Assembly: GCA_025359625.1 (NCBI GenBank)
Contig: JANYFT010000349.1
Span: 1 to 41,435 of the forward strand
Reading direction: 5' to 3'
Source: Ferruginibacter sp.
GTDB lineage: Bacteria; Bacteroidota; Bacteroidia; Chitinophagales; Chitinophagaceae
DNA length: 41,435 nucleotides
How positions within the stretch are numbered: position 1 is the stretch's first letter; each line of letters begins with the position of its first letter. The notes under the pieces were generated by a model. That model made no database searches, was not told where the DNA came from, and saw only the letters and a program-made list of their open reading frames with translations. Positions 9,258 through 17,342 of this stretch are shown piece after piece. Both the position numbers and the translations under genes were made by a program.

Positions 9258-10181
9258 ATGCAGCGTAAAATAATTTATTTAATAAACCCTATTTCCGGTA
9301 CAAAAAAAAAAGAATCAGCGCTCAAAATAATTGAACAAAGGACCCAACAACAAAATATTCATTTTGAAATAATACATACCAATGCACAAGGCAATTATTA
9401 TTTTTTAAAAGAAAAAATTGAAAATGAAGGTATTACCGATATTGTTGTTTGTGGTGGCGATGGTACAGTAAGCCAGGTAGCTTCCTGGTTGATAGAGGAA
9501 GATGTTAGTATTGGAATTATTCCCATGGGATCGGGCAACGGATTAGCACTTGCAGCAAAAATTCCCAAAAAAATAAACAAAGCTCTCGATGTAATTTTTC
9601 AATGCAAAGGCAGGTATATTGATTCTTTTTTTATCAATGATGTTTTTAGCTGCATGTTATGTGGACTAGGTTTTGATGCGCAGGTAGCACATGATTTTGC
9701 CAAACAGCCTACCCGTGGACTTGGTACTTATATTAAACAAACATTCGAGAATTTTATTACTGCACAACCTTATCAATTTGAAATTGTTAATCAGGGAAAA
9801 TCATTTGCAACCAATGCTTTTTTTATCAGTATTGCCAATAGCAATCAGTTTGGCAACCAGTTTACAATAGCACCTAAAGCCAGTTTAAATGATGGATTGC
9901 TGGATATAGTGATTGTAAAAAAAATGAGTAAAATGCGTATGTTGGCGGCTGTAATAAAACAAATAATGAGTGGTAAAATAAATGAACATGACGATCCAAC
10001 TTTTCATAAAAAAGATGTGTTGTATTTTCAAACCACACAATTAATTATTCATAATCTTGAGGAGGCTCCTTTACATGTTGATGGTGACCCTGCCCGTACT
10101 GCAAAAAAATTGTCAATAAAAGTTATTCCGGATGCTTTTAAATTAATACAACCCGCCATCAAAAAAAATCAGGTAAAATAA
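9258..10181 (+). CDS. diacylglycerol/sphingosine kinase-like lipid kinase (DAGK_cat, YegS-like)
   Basis: This 307-residue protein belongs to the soluble DAGK/YegS/BmrU lipid kinase family, which transfers phosphate from ATP to the hydroxyl of a diacylglycerol, sphingoid or related lipid at the membrane surface. The N-terminal NAD-kinase-like domain has NPISG (10-14), the GGDGT nucleotide loop (66-70) and GSGNGLA (91-97). The C-terminal beta-sandwich ends with HVDGDPA, also a family signature. Substrate is not predictable from sequence; Bacteroidota make both glycerolipids and sphingolipids. It lies between a FabH-type gene and a CBS protein, 45 bp upstream of the latter, so the last two may be cotranscribed. 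Confidence 0.88.
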   Translation: MQRKIIYLINPISGTKKKESALKIIEQRTQQQNIHFEIIHTNAQGNYYFLKEKIENEGITDIVVCGGDGTVSQVASWLIEEDVSIGIIPMGSGNGLALAAKIPKKINKALDVIFQCKGRYIDSFFINDVFSCMLCGLGFDAQVAHDFAKQPTRGLGTYIKQTFENFITAQPYQFEIVNQGKSFATNAFFISIANSNQFGNQFTIAPKASLNDGLLDIVIVKKMSKMRMLAAVIKQIMSGKINEHDDPTFHKKDVLYFQTTQLIIHNLEEAPLHVDGDPARTAKKLSIKVIPDAFKLIQPAIKKNQVK

Positions 10182-10226
10182 CGTAACTTCAATGAAAACA
10201 TTTAATAAGTAAAAAATTATCACCAA

Positions 10227-10676
10227 ATGCGTACAGTTGCCAATATTTTAATGAGCAAGCCTCCGGCATTTAATTTTGTAGAACCTGATGCAAAAGTTAT
10301 TGAAGCGCTACAAATTATGAACTCAGTAAACCTGAGTTACCTGATAGTATTTAAAGAGGATACTTTTTATGGTATTTTTTCTGAAAGGGATTATAGCCGC
10401 AATGTAATTTTAAAGGGTTTGCATAGTGATACTTGTCCCGTAAAAGATGTAATGAGTGTATCATTACCGGTAATTGGAACGCAGGATACGGTAGAACAAT
10501 GTATGCAACTATTAAATTCTCATAAAACCCGTTACCTGATTGTATTCGATGATAATAATTTTAAGGGGATAATTACACTTAATGATGTATTAAGAGAAGC
10601 CCTTAATAGCAAAGAAATGGTGTTTGACGAGTTGATGATTAAGCAATCAACTGAAATGAATGATAAAATTTTTTAG
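10227..10676 (+). CDS. CBS-domain pair protein
   Basis: This 149-residue cytoplasmic protein is almost entirely two CBS domains, about residues 8-60 and 72-126, followed by a short helical tail. CBS pairs (Bateman modules) bind adenosine nucleotides such as AMP, ATP or S-adenosylmethionine and usually act as energy or metabolite sensors. The first repeat has the characteristic GIFSERDYSR turn and the second GIITLNDVLREAL. No enzyme or channel domain is attached, so any partner would act in trans. It is 45 bp after the lipid kinase on the same strand. The gene is convergent with the patatin gene, with 111 bp between them and only a weak AT-rich inverted repeat there. Confidence 0.85.
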   Translation: MRTVANILMSKPPAFNFVEPDAKVIEALQIMNSVNLSYLIVFKEDTFYGIFSERDYSRNVILKGLHSDTCPVKDVMSVSLPVIGTQDTVEQCMQLLNSHKTRYLIVFDDNNFKGIITLNDVLREALNSKEMVFDELMIKQSTEMNDKIF

Positions 10677-10787
10677 TTTTTAGGCAAGATTAAATATGAT
10701 AAGTTTTGTGCGTACCAACATGAAATTTTTGTAAAAATGGGGAGGAACAAGTTCATTCAATAAATCATTTTTAAAAGTGCATCCAGC

Positions 10788-13007
10788 TTACTTCAAAATC
10801 GCTTTTAATTCTTTTAATACACGCTGATTGTCTACTGTATTGAAAGAAGCAATTACATCTTTTTTTTCTGATGCCGTTAAGTGAAAACTTAGTGCGGCTC
10901 CATTCTCCTCCATTTTTGGAATATATGTAAATGCCATTTGTTGGAGCTTAAACTGGCTGTAATTTTTAGTATAACCAAATGCGTCATTCTGAAAATAATC
11001 TTGTAAGCTGAACCAGTTGTGCTGTAGCATAGTAGCAGGCTTTATTAAAATATCTGTTATAGTACCAGTTTCGAGTGGGTTTAACCAGGTATCTTTTTGC
11101 CTGTCTCGAATTTGAAGCATTATCACACCACTAGTATTTTCTGCAATCCAGTCTTTAAAATTATCCAAAAATCTCAATGTAGTTTCCTGTCCAAAATTAT
11201 CTCTTAATCCGGCATCCATTACATCTACAACGGGGCTGGTAGGTAACCAAACGTTGGGCAATACATACGGAAAAGTAGCATTCATACGCATTGCGGTAAG
11301 CATACGTAGGTTCATTGGATCTTGGTTTTTAAACAAGGTCGCAAAGTCAATCGCATCCGGACTGTAAGTGGTATCTTTTTCAAAAGCCAGCGGCTTCATC
11401 ATAAAACTTAAGGGCTGTGTGCTTATCATCATTTTACGCCCATCACTAGTTACTACCGAATTAAATATCATCATTGGAATAGCGGCAGTTTTTTCATCTG
11501 TTACATAATCCTTTAATTGTTTGTTAAGTATTTTACCCGAATTGTCATTTAGTTTTTCTTCAAATGCAAAGCCCCTGTCTTTGATATAACTGTATGGTCC
11601 AACTGAAAATTTTTGTGCAGGAGAAAAAATATCCCTGCTTATCATAGAAGAAAATATAGGGTTCAATAGATCCTGTGTAATATTATCAGTATACAATGAT
11701 TGATGCAGATTAATATGGGCTCCTTTTCTTTTATTATTGTACAATTCTCTGTAATAAGCTGCCGACAACATACCCCCACTCGCACCACTTATTAAAAAGG
11801 TTTGTTGCATAACGCTGCCATTGGTTATGCTATCCAGTTGTTGCAATGTATTCATCACAAAAGTAGCACTGCGCAAACCACCACCACTTACATTTATAAA
11901 TAATATTACAGGCTTTTTTGCAGCCTGCCGGCTTTTCCAGTTGTTTAATATGCCCAGCATATTGGTTTTGTGGGCGGCAATAATTTGGGGCTTACACAAT
12001 TGTTGTAAAGATTCACGGCTATACTGCGGTCGCTGATCCTTATTGGTGTAGTTAATGCCATAGGCTTTATTACGTGGGTCAATAATTTCATTTTGGTATA
12101 GTATATTAAGAATGAATAACAGTGCTATTACAAACAATAAACTCCAGCTTTGTAAAAAATAAGTAAGTGCCCCTATCACCGCCACCATCAAGGCAAAAAA
12201 AATCATAATGCTGGCAGCTGCCGGGGCCTGAAAAAATTTCATATCTAAAAAAAATCCACCTACTATTAAAAAAATAAAGGCCAGTATAATGCCCACCATT
12301 GCAGCAAAATGATGGCGTTTAAAAATGGTATCTAAAAAATCCTGGTTGTAGTGTGTTACAGACCTTGCCTTGCGTAATTTTAACCTTGTGCTAAAAAAAT
12401 AACCCACCTTCATACCAAAGCCATCAGCATGGGGCTTTTTTGCAGGATCGAAAGTGCTTTTGAAATGATCAGGATTGGCAATAACAGGCGCAATAGTGCG
12501 AAGAATTGTTCTGTCTACACCAAAAAAGAAAGCAAAAGAAAAAGCAATAAGGGATAAAAACCCTCCCAAAAATCCTGCTATCAGTGCCACTTCCTCACCT
12601 GCGCTTAGCAACTCCTTATTGATATTAAACTGTATAGATTTTACCAGGTAAAAGACCAGGAAGAGTAAAGGAAAAAGGCTATTATTAATACAATATTTTA
12701 AAAATGGTGTAGAGGCGGTTGCCAAAAATTTAAACCGGCGGGTATGCAAAATAAATGTAGTTATATTCCAGCTCATAAAAAATACGCCCATGGCTATACC
12801 AACTGTTGCAGCACTTAAGGCATTTACATTCCCTAAATATTCGGGCACAAAAAATAATGCATCGGCACCAAAGCTTTTTAAAAAGCCGCTGTTGATTGTA
12901 CTGGCCATCATAAACCAAAAAATCAATAATATCTGGTACTTTCTAAAATGTAAAATAAGCAACTGAATGGGGAAAGAATAAAAAATATTCTTCAGCAAAA
13001 GTTTCAT
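10788..13007 (-). CDS. membrane-embedded patatin-like phospholipase
   Basis: This 739-residue protein joins a multi-pass membrane N-terminus to a patatin-like lipase domain. I see about seven hydrophobic spans in residues 1-320. The patatin part (about 365-739) has the glycine-rich oxyanion stretch SGGGLRSA from Ser374, the nucleophile elbow GASGG with Ser410, and the DAG dyad motif with Asp598. All catalytic elements are therefore present. Patatins hydrolyse acyl chains from phospholipids or neutral lipids; here the active domain should lie beside the inner membrane. It is downstream of ctaA on the same strand, but hairpins in the 84-bp gap make a shared transcript doubtful. Most bacterial patatins lack such a membrane region, so this is an unusual architecture. 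Confidence 0.85.
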   Translation of the reverse strand: MKLLLKNIFYSFPIQLLILHFRKYQILLIFWFMMASTINSGFLKSFGADALFFVPEYLGNVNALSAATVGIAMGVFFMSWNITTFILHTRRFKFLATASTPFLKYCINNSLFPLLFLVFYLVKSIQFNINKELLSAGEEVALIAGFLGGFLSLIAFSFAFFFGVDRTILRTIAPVIANPDHFKSTFDPAKKPHADGFGMKVGYFFSTRLKLRKARSVTHYNQDFLDTIFKRHHFAAMVGIILAFIFLIVGGFFLDMKFFQAPAAASIMIFFALMVAVIGALTYFLQSWSLLFVIALLFILNILYQNEIIDPRNKAYGINYTNKDQRPQYSRESLQQLCKPQIIAAHKTNMLGILNNWKSRQAAKKPVILFINVSGGGLRSATFVMNTLQQLDSITNGSVMQQTFLISGASGGMLSAAYYRELYNNKRKGAHINLHQSLYTDNITQDLLNPIFSSMISRDIFSPAQKFSVGPYSYIKDRGFAFEEKLNDNSGKILNKQLKDYVTDEKTAAIPMMIFNSVVTSDGRKMMISTQPLSFMMKPLAFEKDTTYSPDAIDFATLFKNQDPMNLRMLTAMRMNATFPYVLPNVWLPTSPVVDVMDAGLRDNFGQETTLRFLDNFKDWIAENTSGVIMLQIRDRQKDTWLNPLETGTITDILIKPATMLQHNWFSLQDYFQNDAFGYTKNYSQFKLQQMAFTYIPKMEENGAALSFHLTASEKKDVIASFNTVDNQRVLKELKAILK

Positions 13008-13044
13008 GTATATGGACTTTTTTTAAATGTACTGATAAATAAAG

Positions 13045-13074
13045 AGATGTAACGTAACATCTTTACCGTGCGGT
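13045..13074 (-). terminator. hairpin pair after ctaA, possible weak terminator
   Basis: Two small inverted repeats lie in the gap between ctaA and the patatin gene: AGATGT-N6-ACATCT (13045-13062) and ACCG-TG-CGGT (13065-13074). Read on the minus strand, the larger one is followed by CTTTATTT, which would suit a weak intrinsic terminator for ctaA. Confidence 0.45.
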
Positions 13075-13091
13075 ATAAATAGGATGATATA

Positions 13092-14162
13092 TTATTTTCT
13101 TTTTAACACAAATAAGATGGCAACAATGCACATCAGCAACAACATAGCTACAAACTGGTGAGCTACACCGAGTAATAACAGGCGGTTAGGATAGATAGCA
13201 TTTAACACAGTCAATATCCCCAGCACAACCTGTAACGATACCAGCAGCAGGACTATTGAACGCAACCTGCTGAAGAATATGCTTTCCTTAACTGACCTTG
13301 CTGCAAACCACCAGTAACCAATTAACCCAAAAAGTAAATAGGCAAGGCTTCGGTGTATAAAATGGATAGCAATATTGTTATACACCAGGTTTTTTGCCCA
13401 TGGAGATAATTCTGTGATGGCAGCAGGAATAATTTGCCCATTTATATCAGGCCAGGTAGGTGCGCTGATAGCAGCTTTTAACCCTGCCATAAACGCTCCG
13501 TATGTCAGTTGAAAAAATAATAGGGTTACAATACACAGCATTAGTTTCAGTAAAAAAGAATTCACTACTTTTTTACGGGCTGCCTCCAACAACCCCAACG
13601 CAAACCATAACGTATAACTTAATAAACCCAACGCGGCAATAAAATGGGTTGCAAGCTCTACATGCCCAACAAAATATTTTTCAGGCACGAGTCCGCTTTT
13701 TACCATAAACCAGCCAATAGCTCCCTGAACGGCCCCTAATAAAAACAATATCACCATGGGCAATATCATTTTTTTATTGAACTTTTTTGTAACTGCAAAA
13801 TAAATAAAGCCCAGCAAAAAAACCATGCCCATACATCTTGCCCATAAGCGATGAAACCACTCCCAGAAAAAAATACCTTTAAAATCAGCCAGGGAGAAAT
13901 TTTGGTGAACATATTTAAACTGGTCAGTTACCTTATACCGGTCAAATTCTGCCTGCCATGCTGCATCATTTAAGGGCGGCAAGGCTCCGGTAATGGGTTT
14001 CCATTCTGTAATAGAAAGGCCTGATTCTGTTAGCCTGGTAATACCTCCAATCAAAACTTGTATTACAATCATCCCTACACCAATTAATAGCCAGATGGCT
14101 ACCTCTTTATTACTGCGTTGTTCCGGTGCATTATTCATAGTGTGCAAATTTAGTACAGCCAT
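13092..14162 (-). CDS. ctaA: heme A synthase (COX15/CtaA)
   Basis: This 356-residue inner-membrane protein converts heme O to heme A for cytochrome aa3-type oxidases. Eight hydrophobic segments are visible. Conserved features include GGITRLTESGLSITEWKP (39-56), His104 (FHRLWAR), His173 (ATHF), PTWPDINGQ (235-243), His270 (FIHRSLAY) and His335 (AHQF); the four histidines are the expected heme ligands in the two halves of the protein. It belongs to the longer COX15-like type and lacks the paired loop cysteines of the Bacillus enzyme. The start could be Met1 at 14162 or Met9 (14138); both precede the first membrane helix. It is divergent from rnhB with 60 bp between them. Confidence 0.95.
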   Translation of the reverse strand: MAVLNLHTMNNAPEQRSNKEVAIWLLIGVGMIVIQVLIGGITRLTESGLSITEWKPITGALPPLNDAAWQAEFDRYKVTDQFKYVHQNFSLADFKGIFFWEWFHRLWARCMGMVFLLGFIYFAVTKKFNKKMILPMVILFLLGAVQGAIGWFMVKSGLVPEKYFVGHVELATHFIAALGLLSYTLWFALGLLEAARKKVVNSFLLKLMLCIVTLLFFQLTYGAFMAGLKAAISAPTWPDINGQIIPAAITELSPWAKNLVYNNIAIHFIHRSLAYLLFGLIGYWWFAARSVKESIFFSRLRSIVLLLVSLQVVLGILTVLNAIYPNRLLLLGVAHQFVAMLLLMCIVAILFVLKRK

Positions 14163-14222
14163 ACCTGTATTTACAGATTGAAATGTTTTTTACTTTTTTT
14201 AATGGATATTTGCTAAACATTC

Positions 14223-14819
14223 ATGCTACTACCTTATCTGCAGATTGACTTAACTGAAGCGGGACTTGATGAAGCCGGCCGGGGATGCTATGCTGGCCCT
14301 GTGTTTGCGGCTGCCGTAATTTTACCCACTTGTTTTAACCACCCCTTGTTAAACGACAGCAAGCAATTAAAAGAAAGGGAGCGTGACTTGCTCAGGCCAA
14401 TCATAGAAAAAGAAAGCATTGCTTTTGCCGTTGCCGCAGTTGATAATAATGAAATAGATACTATTAACATATTACAGGCATCTTATAAAGCCATGCATCT
14501 TTCTATAGATAAATTATCCATTACACCCGAACTGCTATTGATAGATGGCAACCGTTTTAAGGCGTATAAAAATTTACCGCACCAATGTATTATTAAAGGC
14601 GATGGAAAATATACTTCCATAGCTGCTGCCAGCATTTTAGCCAAAACTTACCGGGACGAATACATGCAGCAACTGCACCATCAGTTTCCCCATTATGGAT
14701 GGAAACAGAATAAAGGCTATGGCACTTCCATTCATCGGGAAGCAATAGCCGCTCATGGTTTATGCCACTATCACCGAAAAAGTTTTGATATTATTTCTAT
14801 CCAGGCAGTAATTGTTTAA
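14223..14819 (+). CDS. rnhB: ribonuclease HII
   Basis: This 198-residue enzyme cleaves RNA in RNA-DNA hybrids and removes misincorporated ribonucleotides from DNA. The catalytic carboxylates are all visible: Asp16 and Glu17 in GLDEAGRG, Asp108 in LLIDGN, and Asp127 in KGDGKY. The following SIAAASILAK and the GYGTSIH motif near 170-176 are also standard for RNase HII. Length is normal for the family. The gene is divergent from ctaA, 60 bp away, and 118 bp upstream of a small exported protein gene. Confidence 0.96.
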   Translation: MLLPYLQIDLTEAGLDEAGRGCYAGPVFAAAVILPTCFNHPLLNDSKQLKERERDLLRPIIEKESIAFAVAAVDNNEIDTINILQASYKAMHLSIDKLSITPELLLIDGNRFKAYKNLPHQCIIKGDGKYTSIAAASILAKTYRDEYMQQLHHQFPHYGWKQNKGYGTSIHREAIAAHGLCHYHRKSFDIISIQAVIV

Positions 14820-14937
14820 TCTTCTTTTTTTACAGTAATTAAACCTTACCACGGTATGCCCGTCTGTATATACACAACCGTTAAATATTGCTATTTACAA
14901 AACAGCACTTTTATTCAATCAACAAATAACCATCATT

Positions 14938-15243
14938 ATGAAATTAAAAATTGCAACAGCAGCCATTATCATGGCATTTGGTATCACCAGTGCAAACGCC
15001 CAGGCACATAGAATAGCGCAACACCAGCATCAACGCATCAGACAGGGTGTTAAAAGCGGGGAGTTAACAAAAGCAGAGGCTGTTAATTTACACAACGATC
15101 AAAAAAACATTCACCAGGAAGCAAAAGACGCAAAAGCAGATGGTATAGTTACTAAAGAGGAAAGGAAAGACATTCGTAAGGATCAGAAGCAGGAAAGCAG
15201 GGAGATCTTTCGCAAAAAACACAACCGCAGGGAGAGAAATTAA
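14938..15243 (+). CDS. small exported basic protein, unknown function
   Basis: This 101-residue protein has a clear signal peptide ending in ANAQ (about residue 22). The mature part is about 80 residues, very hydrophilic and probably all-helical, rich in His, Gln, Lys and Arg. It contains SGELTKAEAVNL (about 40-51) and ADGIVTKEERKDI (about 67-79), two segments with the spacing of paired acidic turns, reminiscent of a degenerate EF-hand pair. I cannot name a function; metal binding or a periplasmic stress role are guesses. A strong terminator lies 27 bp after the stop codon, so the gene is probably a single transcription unit or the last of one. Confidence 0.75.
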   Translation: MKLKIATAAIIMAFGITSANAQAHRIAQHQHQRIRQGVKSGELTKAEAVNLHNDQKNIHQEAKDAKADGIVTKEERKDIRKDQKQESREIFRKKHNRRERN

Positions 15244-15270
15244 ATAGGATTAAAAGTTGGGATGTTAAGT

Positions 15271-15301
15271 AAGGTATTGGTTAAGCCAGTACCTTTTTTA
15301 T
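15271..15301 (+). terminator. intrinsic terminator after the small exported protein
   Basis: AAGGTATTGG and CCAGTACCTT pair over ten positions with one T-G wobble around a five-base loop (TTAAG), followed by a run of T. This is a textbook rho-independent terminator for the gene ending at 15243. It is not oriented to stop the convergent gene. Confidence 0.85.
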
Positions 15302-15388
15302 TACCTGCTTGCAGCCATCTCATTGAACCTTTTCTTACTTTACCCGCCCTATTTATTCTACTTACCTCATTTGTTTTATCGCCTGGCT

Positions 15389-15997
15389 TTATGCAGACCA
15401 CTCTCCCGTTCCCTGCCTTGTAATTACCCAGGCATCTGTTACGCAATCAACAATGGTAGAAGGCACCATACCGCCGATACCTCCATCAATTACAAAATCT
15501 ACCAGGCTGCCAAATTTGTCATTAATAATTTCAGGTTCGGTATATTCTTCTGCCATCTCCCCGGGTAAAGATGTACTTAAAATAGGATTACCAAGTAAAT
15601 CTAAAATATGTTGGCAAATAACGTTGTCGGGTACACGCAAACCAATAGTATTTTTTTTGCTTTGTAAAATTTTGGGAACCTGTTTACTGGCGGGCAAAAT
15701 AAAAGTGTAGGGGCCGGGTAAATATCTTTTTAGCATCCTGTACAAAGGGGTATCAATACTTTTTGTGTAATCACTTAAATGGCTAAGATCGCGGCAAATA
15801 AAACTTAACTGTGCTTTTAACGGGTCTATATTTTTTATGGTGCAAATACGGTCAACTGCTTTGTGCTGAAAAATATCACAGCCAAGCCCATAGATGGTAT
15901 CGGTTGGATATACAATGATGCCGCCATCTTTCAGACATTCTACCACTTGCTTTATCAGCCTTGGCTGGGGATCAAGGGGATGTATTTGTATCAGCAT
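15389..15997 (-). CDS. YciO-type Sua5/YrdC family protein (L-threonylcarbamoyladenylate synthase family)
   Basis: This 202-residue protein belongs to the YrdC/Sua5/YciO family, whose best-known members make threonylcarbamoyl-AMP for the t6A tRNA modification. Visible motifs are YPTDTIYGLGCD (30-41), the LPGPYTFIL stretch (about 93-101), IGLRVPDN (about 118-125) and NPILSTS (about 137-143). The N-terminus (IHPLDPQPRLI) and overall length resemble E. coli YciO more than TsaC, and the C-terminal Sua5 domain is absent. Whether it is the main t6A enzyme or the less understood YciO paralogue cannot be settled without knowing if the genome holds a second copy. It is convergent with the small exported protein gene. 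Confidence 0.88.
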   Translation of the reverse strand: MLIQIHPLDPQPRLIKQVVECLKDGGIIVYPTDTIYGLGCDIFQHKAVDRICTIKNIDPLKAQLSFICRDLSHLSDYTKSIDTPLYRMLKRYLPGPYTFILPASKQVPKILQSKKNTIGLRVPDNVICQHILDLLGNPILSTSLPGEMAEEYTEPEIINDKFGSLVDFVIDGGIGGMVPSTIVDCVTDAWVITRQGTGEWSA

Positions 15998-16315
15998 ATC
16001 AGTTTTATTTTTTATACATTTTTGCCCGGACTAAGAAGCTATGTGGAACTGCATTGGCAGCCTGTCCGCTGTGGCGGATCACACCCGTGTGCATAAATTC
16101 TTTTGGTTCTTCAGCTTCCTGATTGTGGCAACAGAAAAAATAACTCAATCAGATGCCGTTCAAAGCAACTCAACAAAATGACAGTTCAACAATTTATCCA
16201 TAGTACACAATAATGCAACGAAGTTAAAGCAACACTTCAATATCAATAAACCTTTGCCATAAAAACCATTACTTTTGCAACTTGTTTTATATTTCAGCAA
16301 AAATTTAAATAGATC
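15998..16315. other. 318-bp gap with GC-rich hairpins
   Basis: No credible gene is seen here. Around 16065-16078 is TCCGC-TGTG-GCGGA, followed at once by CACAC-CC-GTGTG (16080-16091). This short GC-rich patch stands out from the AT-rich surroundings and shares the TCCGC-N4-GCGGA core with the repeat at 40829. The rest (16100-16260) is plain AT-rich sequence ahead of the kinase gene. Confidence 0.6.
16270..16277 (+). promoter_or_regulatory. -7-like element TACTTTTG before the PfkB gene
   Basis: TACTTTTG fits the Bacteroidota -7 consensus TAnnTTTG and lies 38 bp before the start codon. A TTTG at 16253-16256 is too close to be the usual -33 partner, so the upstream half is unsupported. Confidence 0.4.
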
Positions 16316-17242
16316 ATGTCGCTAATATCAGTAGGTACTATGGCTTTTGATGCCATTGAAACACCCTTTGGAAAAGTAGATAAAATTGTAGGTGGCTCCG
16401 GCACTTATGTTGCTTATGCAGCCTGTAATTTTATTACGCCCATTCAACAAATTTCTATTATTGGTTACGATTTTCCGCAGGAAGAATTAGACTTGCTTAC
16501 AAAACGGGGCGTTCAACTGGAAGGGGTAGAAATTGTCCAGGATAAAAAATCTTTTTTCTGGAGTGGCAAATACCACATCGATATGAACACAAGGGACACC
16601 CTTATTACAGACCTTAATGTATTGGCAGATTTTAATCCGGTTGTGCCTGAAAGTTACCAAGGTGCTGAGTTTTTAATGCTGGGCAACTTATCTCCCGCCA
16701 TACAGTTGAGCGTTATTAACCAATTAAAAGTAAGGCCAAAACTGATAGTGATGGACACCATGAATTTCTGGATGGAAATTGCATTGGACGATTTAAAAGT
16801 TGTATTGAAAAAAGTGGATGTACTGATGGTGAACGATGGGGAGGCAAGACAATTGAGCGGTGAAGTATCGCTTGTAAAAGCAGCCAAAGCAATACTGCAA
16901 ATGGGGCCTGCTTTTTTAGTAATTAAAAAGGGTGAACATGGCGCATTGTTATTTCATAAAAACCATGTATTCTCTGCTCCGGGTCTACCATTGGAAGAAG
17001 TATTTGACCCAACAGGTGCCGGTGATACTTTTGCCGGGGGCTTTATTGGCCATCTTGCCAAAACAAAAGACATCAGTTTTGATAATATGAAAACAGCGGT
17101 TATTGTAGGCAGTGCATTAGCCAGTTTTTGTGTTGAAAAATTTGGGCCCAACAGAATGAAAGAAATTACCAGGCAAGATATAGCTACCAGGATGAGCGAA
17201 TTTGTGCAACTGGTAAATTTTGACATTGACCTCGTAGGATAA
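16316..17242 (+). CDS. PfkB/ribokinase-family sugar or nucleoside kinase
   Basis: This 308-residue cytoplasmic kinase belongs to the PfkB family. The C-terminal signature DPTGAGDTFAGG lies at 231-242, with Asp237 as the catalytic base and the anion-hole GAGD. The N-terminal GGSGTY (26-31) and NDGEA (173-177, the NxxE magnesium motif) are also in place. Substrate is not clear: the family covers ribose, fructose, adenosine and others, and the N-terminal lid is not close to any I can name. It is followed by a strong terminator and is not next to other sugar genes, so it is probably a stand-alone unit. Confidence 0.9.
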   Translation: MSLISVGTMAFDAIETPFGKVDKIVGGSGTYVAYAACNFITPIQQISIIGYDFPQEELDLLTKRGVQLEGVEIVQDKKSFFWSGKYHIDMNTRDTLITDLNVLADFNPVVPESYQGAEFLMLGNLSPAIQLSVINQLKVRPKLIVMDTMNFWMEIALDDLKVVLKKVDVLMVNDGEARQLSGEVSLVKAAKAILQMGPAFLVIKKGEHGALLFHKNHVFSAPGLPLEEVFDPTGAGDTFAGGFIGHLAKTKDISFDNMKTAVIVGSALASFCVEKFGPNRMKEITRQDIATRMSEFVQLVNFDIDLVG

Positions 17243-17262
17243 GGGATAAATAAATTATAGTT

Positions 17263-17297
17263 AAAGCCGGGGATACCAGATCTCCGGCTTTTTATTT
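17263..17297 (+). terminator. intrinsic terminator after the PfkB kinase
   Basis: AAAGCCGGGGAT (17263-17274) pairs with ATCTCCGGCTTT (17280-17291) over twelve positions with one G-T wobble and a five-base loop, followed by TTTATTTT. It begins 20 bp after the stop codon of the kinase gene. Confidence 0.9.
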
Positions 17298-17300
17298 TGA

Positions 17301-17308
17301 TACATTTG
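17301..17308 (+). promoter_or_regulatory. -7-like element TACATTTG before the subtilase gene
   Basis: TACATTTG matches TAnnTTTG and lies 34 bp before the ATG at 17343, directly after the kinase terminator. No TTG is seen at the usual -33 distance. Confidence 0.4.
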
Positions 17309-17342
17309 TAATTGTGTTTATAGTTGCCCTAAATTAAAATCA

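Noticed and set aside
15863..16096. A 77-codon plus-strand frame covering the start of the YciO-like gene and the GC-rich hairpins
   Set aside because: Most of it is antisense to the real gene, and the rest is the hairpin patch; no protein features are seen.
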